From contig CALREC010000028.1 of assembly GCA_943355085.1 (NCBI GenBank), positions 1 to 7,551 of the forward strand: a stretch of 7,551 nucleotides of DNA. The letters run 5' to 3'. The notes beneath the pieces are model-generated. The model did not search any database. It saw nothing but the letters and a program-made list of their open reading frames with translations, and was not told the origin of the DNA. This DNA is from Candidatus Altimarinota bacterium (GTDB lineage: Bacteria > Patescibacteriota > Gracilibacteria > BD1-5 > UBA2023). The position numbers and the translations under genes are program-made. The number at the start of each line of letters is the position of its first letter. Position 1 is the first letter of the stretch. Shown here in pieces: positions 6,383 to 7,551 of this stretch.

Positions 6383-7441
6383 ATGTTTTTCTATATTCAC
6401 ATCCCTTTTTGTCGTCAAAAATGCCAGTATTGTAAATTTGCCCTCACTCCAAAATTTGACGAACTTAAGATTTCCACCTATCTCCATGTTTTAAAAAAAG
6501 AAATTGGAGATTTTTTTGAATCCAATACCCATGTCTCAGTAGAAACTATCTATTTTGGAGGAGGTACCCCGTCTATTCTTACGGCTCATCAGCTCGAAGA
6601 AATTCTTTCTATATTTCGTCGACAACCGGGATCTCAGTCTTTGTCGGAAATTACTCTCGAATCAAATCCTGAGGATATCACCCGGGAATATCTGAGATCG
6701 TTATATGACATATGAATCAATCGACTGAGTCTCGGAGTTCAGACTTTCAACACCGATACCTTGCGTATAGTGTGACGTTCCGATTCCAATACGTACATCT
6801 TTTCAGCTCTCAAGTCCATCGCAGAGGGTCCTATAGAAAATATATCCTGTGATTTGATCGCGGGTCTTCCGCATACAAGCCCCTGACAAATCGTATCTGA
6901 TCTCACGACGCTTTTTGAGATTATGTCGCCGAAGCATATGAGTATATATATGCTCGAAGATGAGACATATCCCAAAAACTGGAAACCACATCTCGGGGGT
7001 GAAGAGACCGTCCGAAGTGAGTATCTTGCGGGTGCTTTATGGCTCAAAACGAGAGGTTTTGAGCAGTATGAGATTTCCAACTTTGCAAAACCAGGTTTTG
7101 CATCCAAGCACAACACATCCTACTGGAATCATTCTCCCTATCGGGGTTTTGGCCTCTCGGCCGCGAGTTATATCGATGGTAGTCGCTCCACGAATCATAC
7201 TTCTTTTAGCGGCTATTATCAAGGAAAGCACACCATTGATGTGCTCAGTTCAGAATCCCTTCGTATCGAGCGTATCATGTTTGGACTCAGAACATGCTGA
7301 GTAGCTACTACCGATCTAGATGATCCAAAAAAAGTAGAAATATTACTCCACGGATGACTCATCGAAAAGCGCGAAAATAAGGTTTTTCTAACTTCGACTT
7401 GAATTTTTCTCATAGACTATATAATAGGCGAGCTTATTTAG
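6383..7441 (+). CDS. hemW: HemW-like radical SAM protein (HemN/coproporphyrinogen oxidase family)
   Basis: A complete 352-residue protein ending in TAG, with six TGA glycine codons (6713, 6773, 6884, 7298, 7355, 7400). The 4Fe-4S/SAM-binding motif CxxxCxxC is C10, C14, C17 in YIHIPFCRQKCQYCKF. As in HemW, Phe rather than Cys follows two positions later; true HemN has CxC there. GGGTPS (59-64), ESNPEDIT, GINRLSLGVQTF (its first Gly from TGA 6713), DLIAGLP and the block QYEISNFA, then HNTSYW, Y-GFG, all match the family in order. A short HemN C-terminal domain follows, with LRIERIMFGLR and a winged-helix-like end. Characterised HemW proteins bind heme and act as heme chaperones rather than coproporphyrinogen oxidases, and what this one does here is unclear. 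It begins 1 nt after adk and its stop is 7 nt before tRNA-Thr. Confidence 0.88.
7399..7425 (+). promoter_or_regulatory. Promoter of tRNA-Thr inside the 3' end of hemW
   Basis: A perfect TATAAT (7420-7425) is preceded by TTGAAT (7399-7404) with a 15-bp spacer, both inside the last codons of hemW. Transcription would start near 7432, about 17 nt before the mature tRNA. The -35 overlaps the last TGA glycine codon (7400-7402). Confidence 0.6.
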
Positions 7442-7448
7442 TATATAA

Positions 7449-7524
<76 letters not shown>

Positions 7525-7551
7525 TTTATAACTCAGAAATCCCCTTTGTGG

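Noticed and set aside
6739..7116. A 125-codon open frame on the minus strand
   Set aside because: It is antisense to hemW, whose plus-strand frame contains conserved HemW motifs across the same bases.
6960..7304. A 114-codon open frame on the plus strand in another frame
   Set aside because: It overlaps hemW out of frame; the hemW frame carries the conserved QYEISNFA and HNTSYW blocks.
3447..7441. TGA read as tryptophan (Mycoplasma-type code) or as selenocysteine
   Set aside because: TGA falls where family members have glycine, as in GPNGAGKTT and GIQGSGKGT. Trp is encoded by TGG, and no catalytic Cys/Sec position is at a TGA.

Overview
The window comes from a bacterium that reads UGA as glycine (translation table 25), which points to Absconditabacteria (SR1) or Gracilibacteria (BD1-5/GN02) in the candidate phyla radiation. 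Under the standard code every plus-strand gene shatters. With TGA read as Gly, five long intact genes appear, carrying 38 in-frame TGA codons by my count, many at family-invariant glycines: the ABC Walker A loop, the adenylate kinase P-loop and the MnmA pyrophosphatase motif. All six genes end in TAA or TAG, never TGA. The sequence does not let me choose between the two phyla.

Layout: (1) 2-2596 (+), the C-terminal 864 residues of a large protein of unknown function, with a beta-rich Gly/Ser/Thr-rich first half. (2) A perfect 13-bp hairpin terminator at 2623-2652, shared with the converging gene. (3) 2664-3281 (-), a typical 2-Cys peroxiredoxin. (4) A divergent intergenic region with a 14-bp palindrome and a promoter. 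(5) 3447-4196 (+), an ABC ATPase, then after 16 nt mnmA (4213-5271), a tRNA 2-thiouridylase. (6) The RNase P RNA gene at about 5360-5736 with its own promoter. (7) Adenylate kinase (5761-6381) and a HemW-like radical SAM protein (6383-7441), 1 nt apart. (8) tRNA-Thr(GGU) at 7449-7524 with encoded CCA.

Most of the window is housekeeping: tRNA processing and thiolation, nucleotide balance and peroxide defence. It is tightly packed, with no mobile element or CRISPR array seen. No convincing Shine-Dalgarno sequence precedes any of the five visible starts. The three clearest promoters share one geometry, a TTG exactly 18 nt before TATAAT, which implies a 15-bp spacer rather than the usual 17. The most novel parts are the large unknown protein with its dense recoded codons, the shared promoter spacing, and a tRNA-Thr with U instead of A at position 58.
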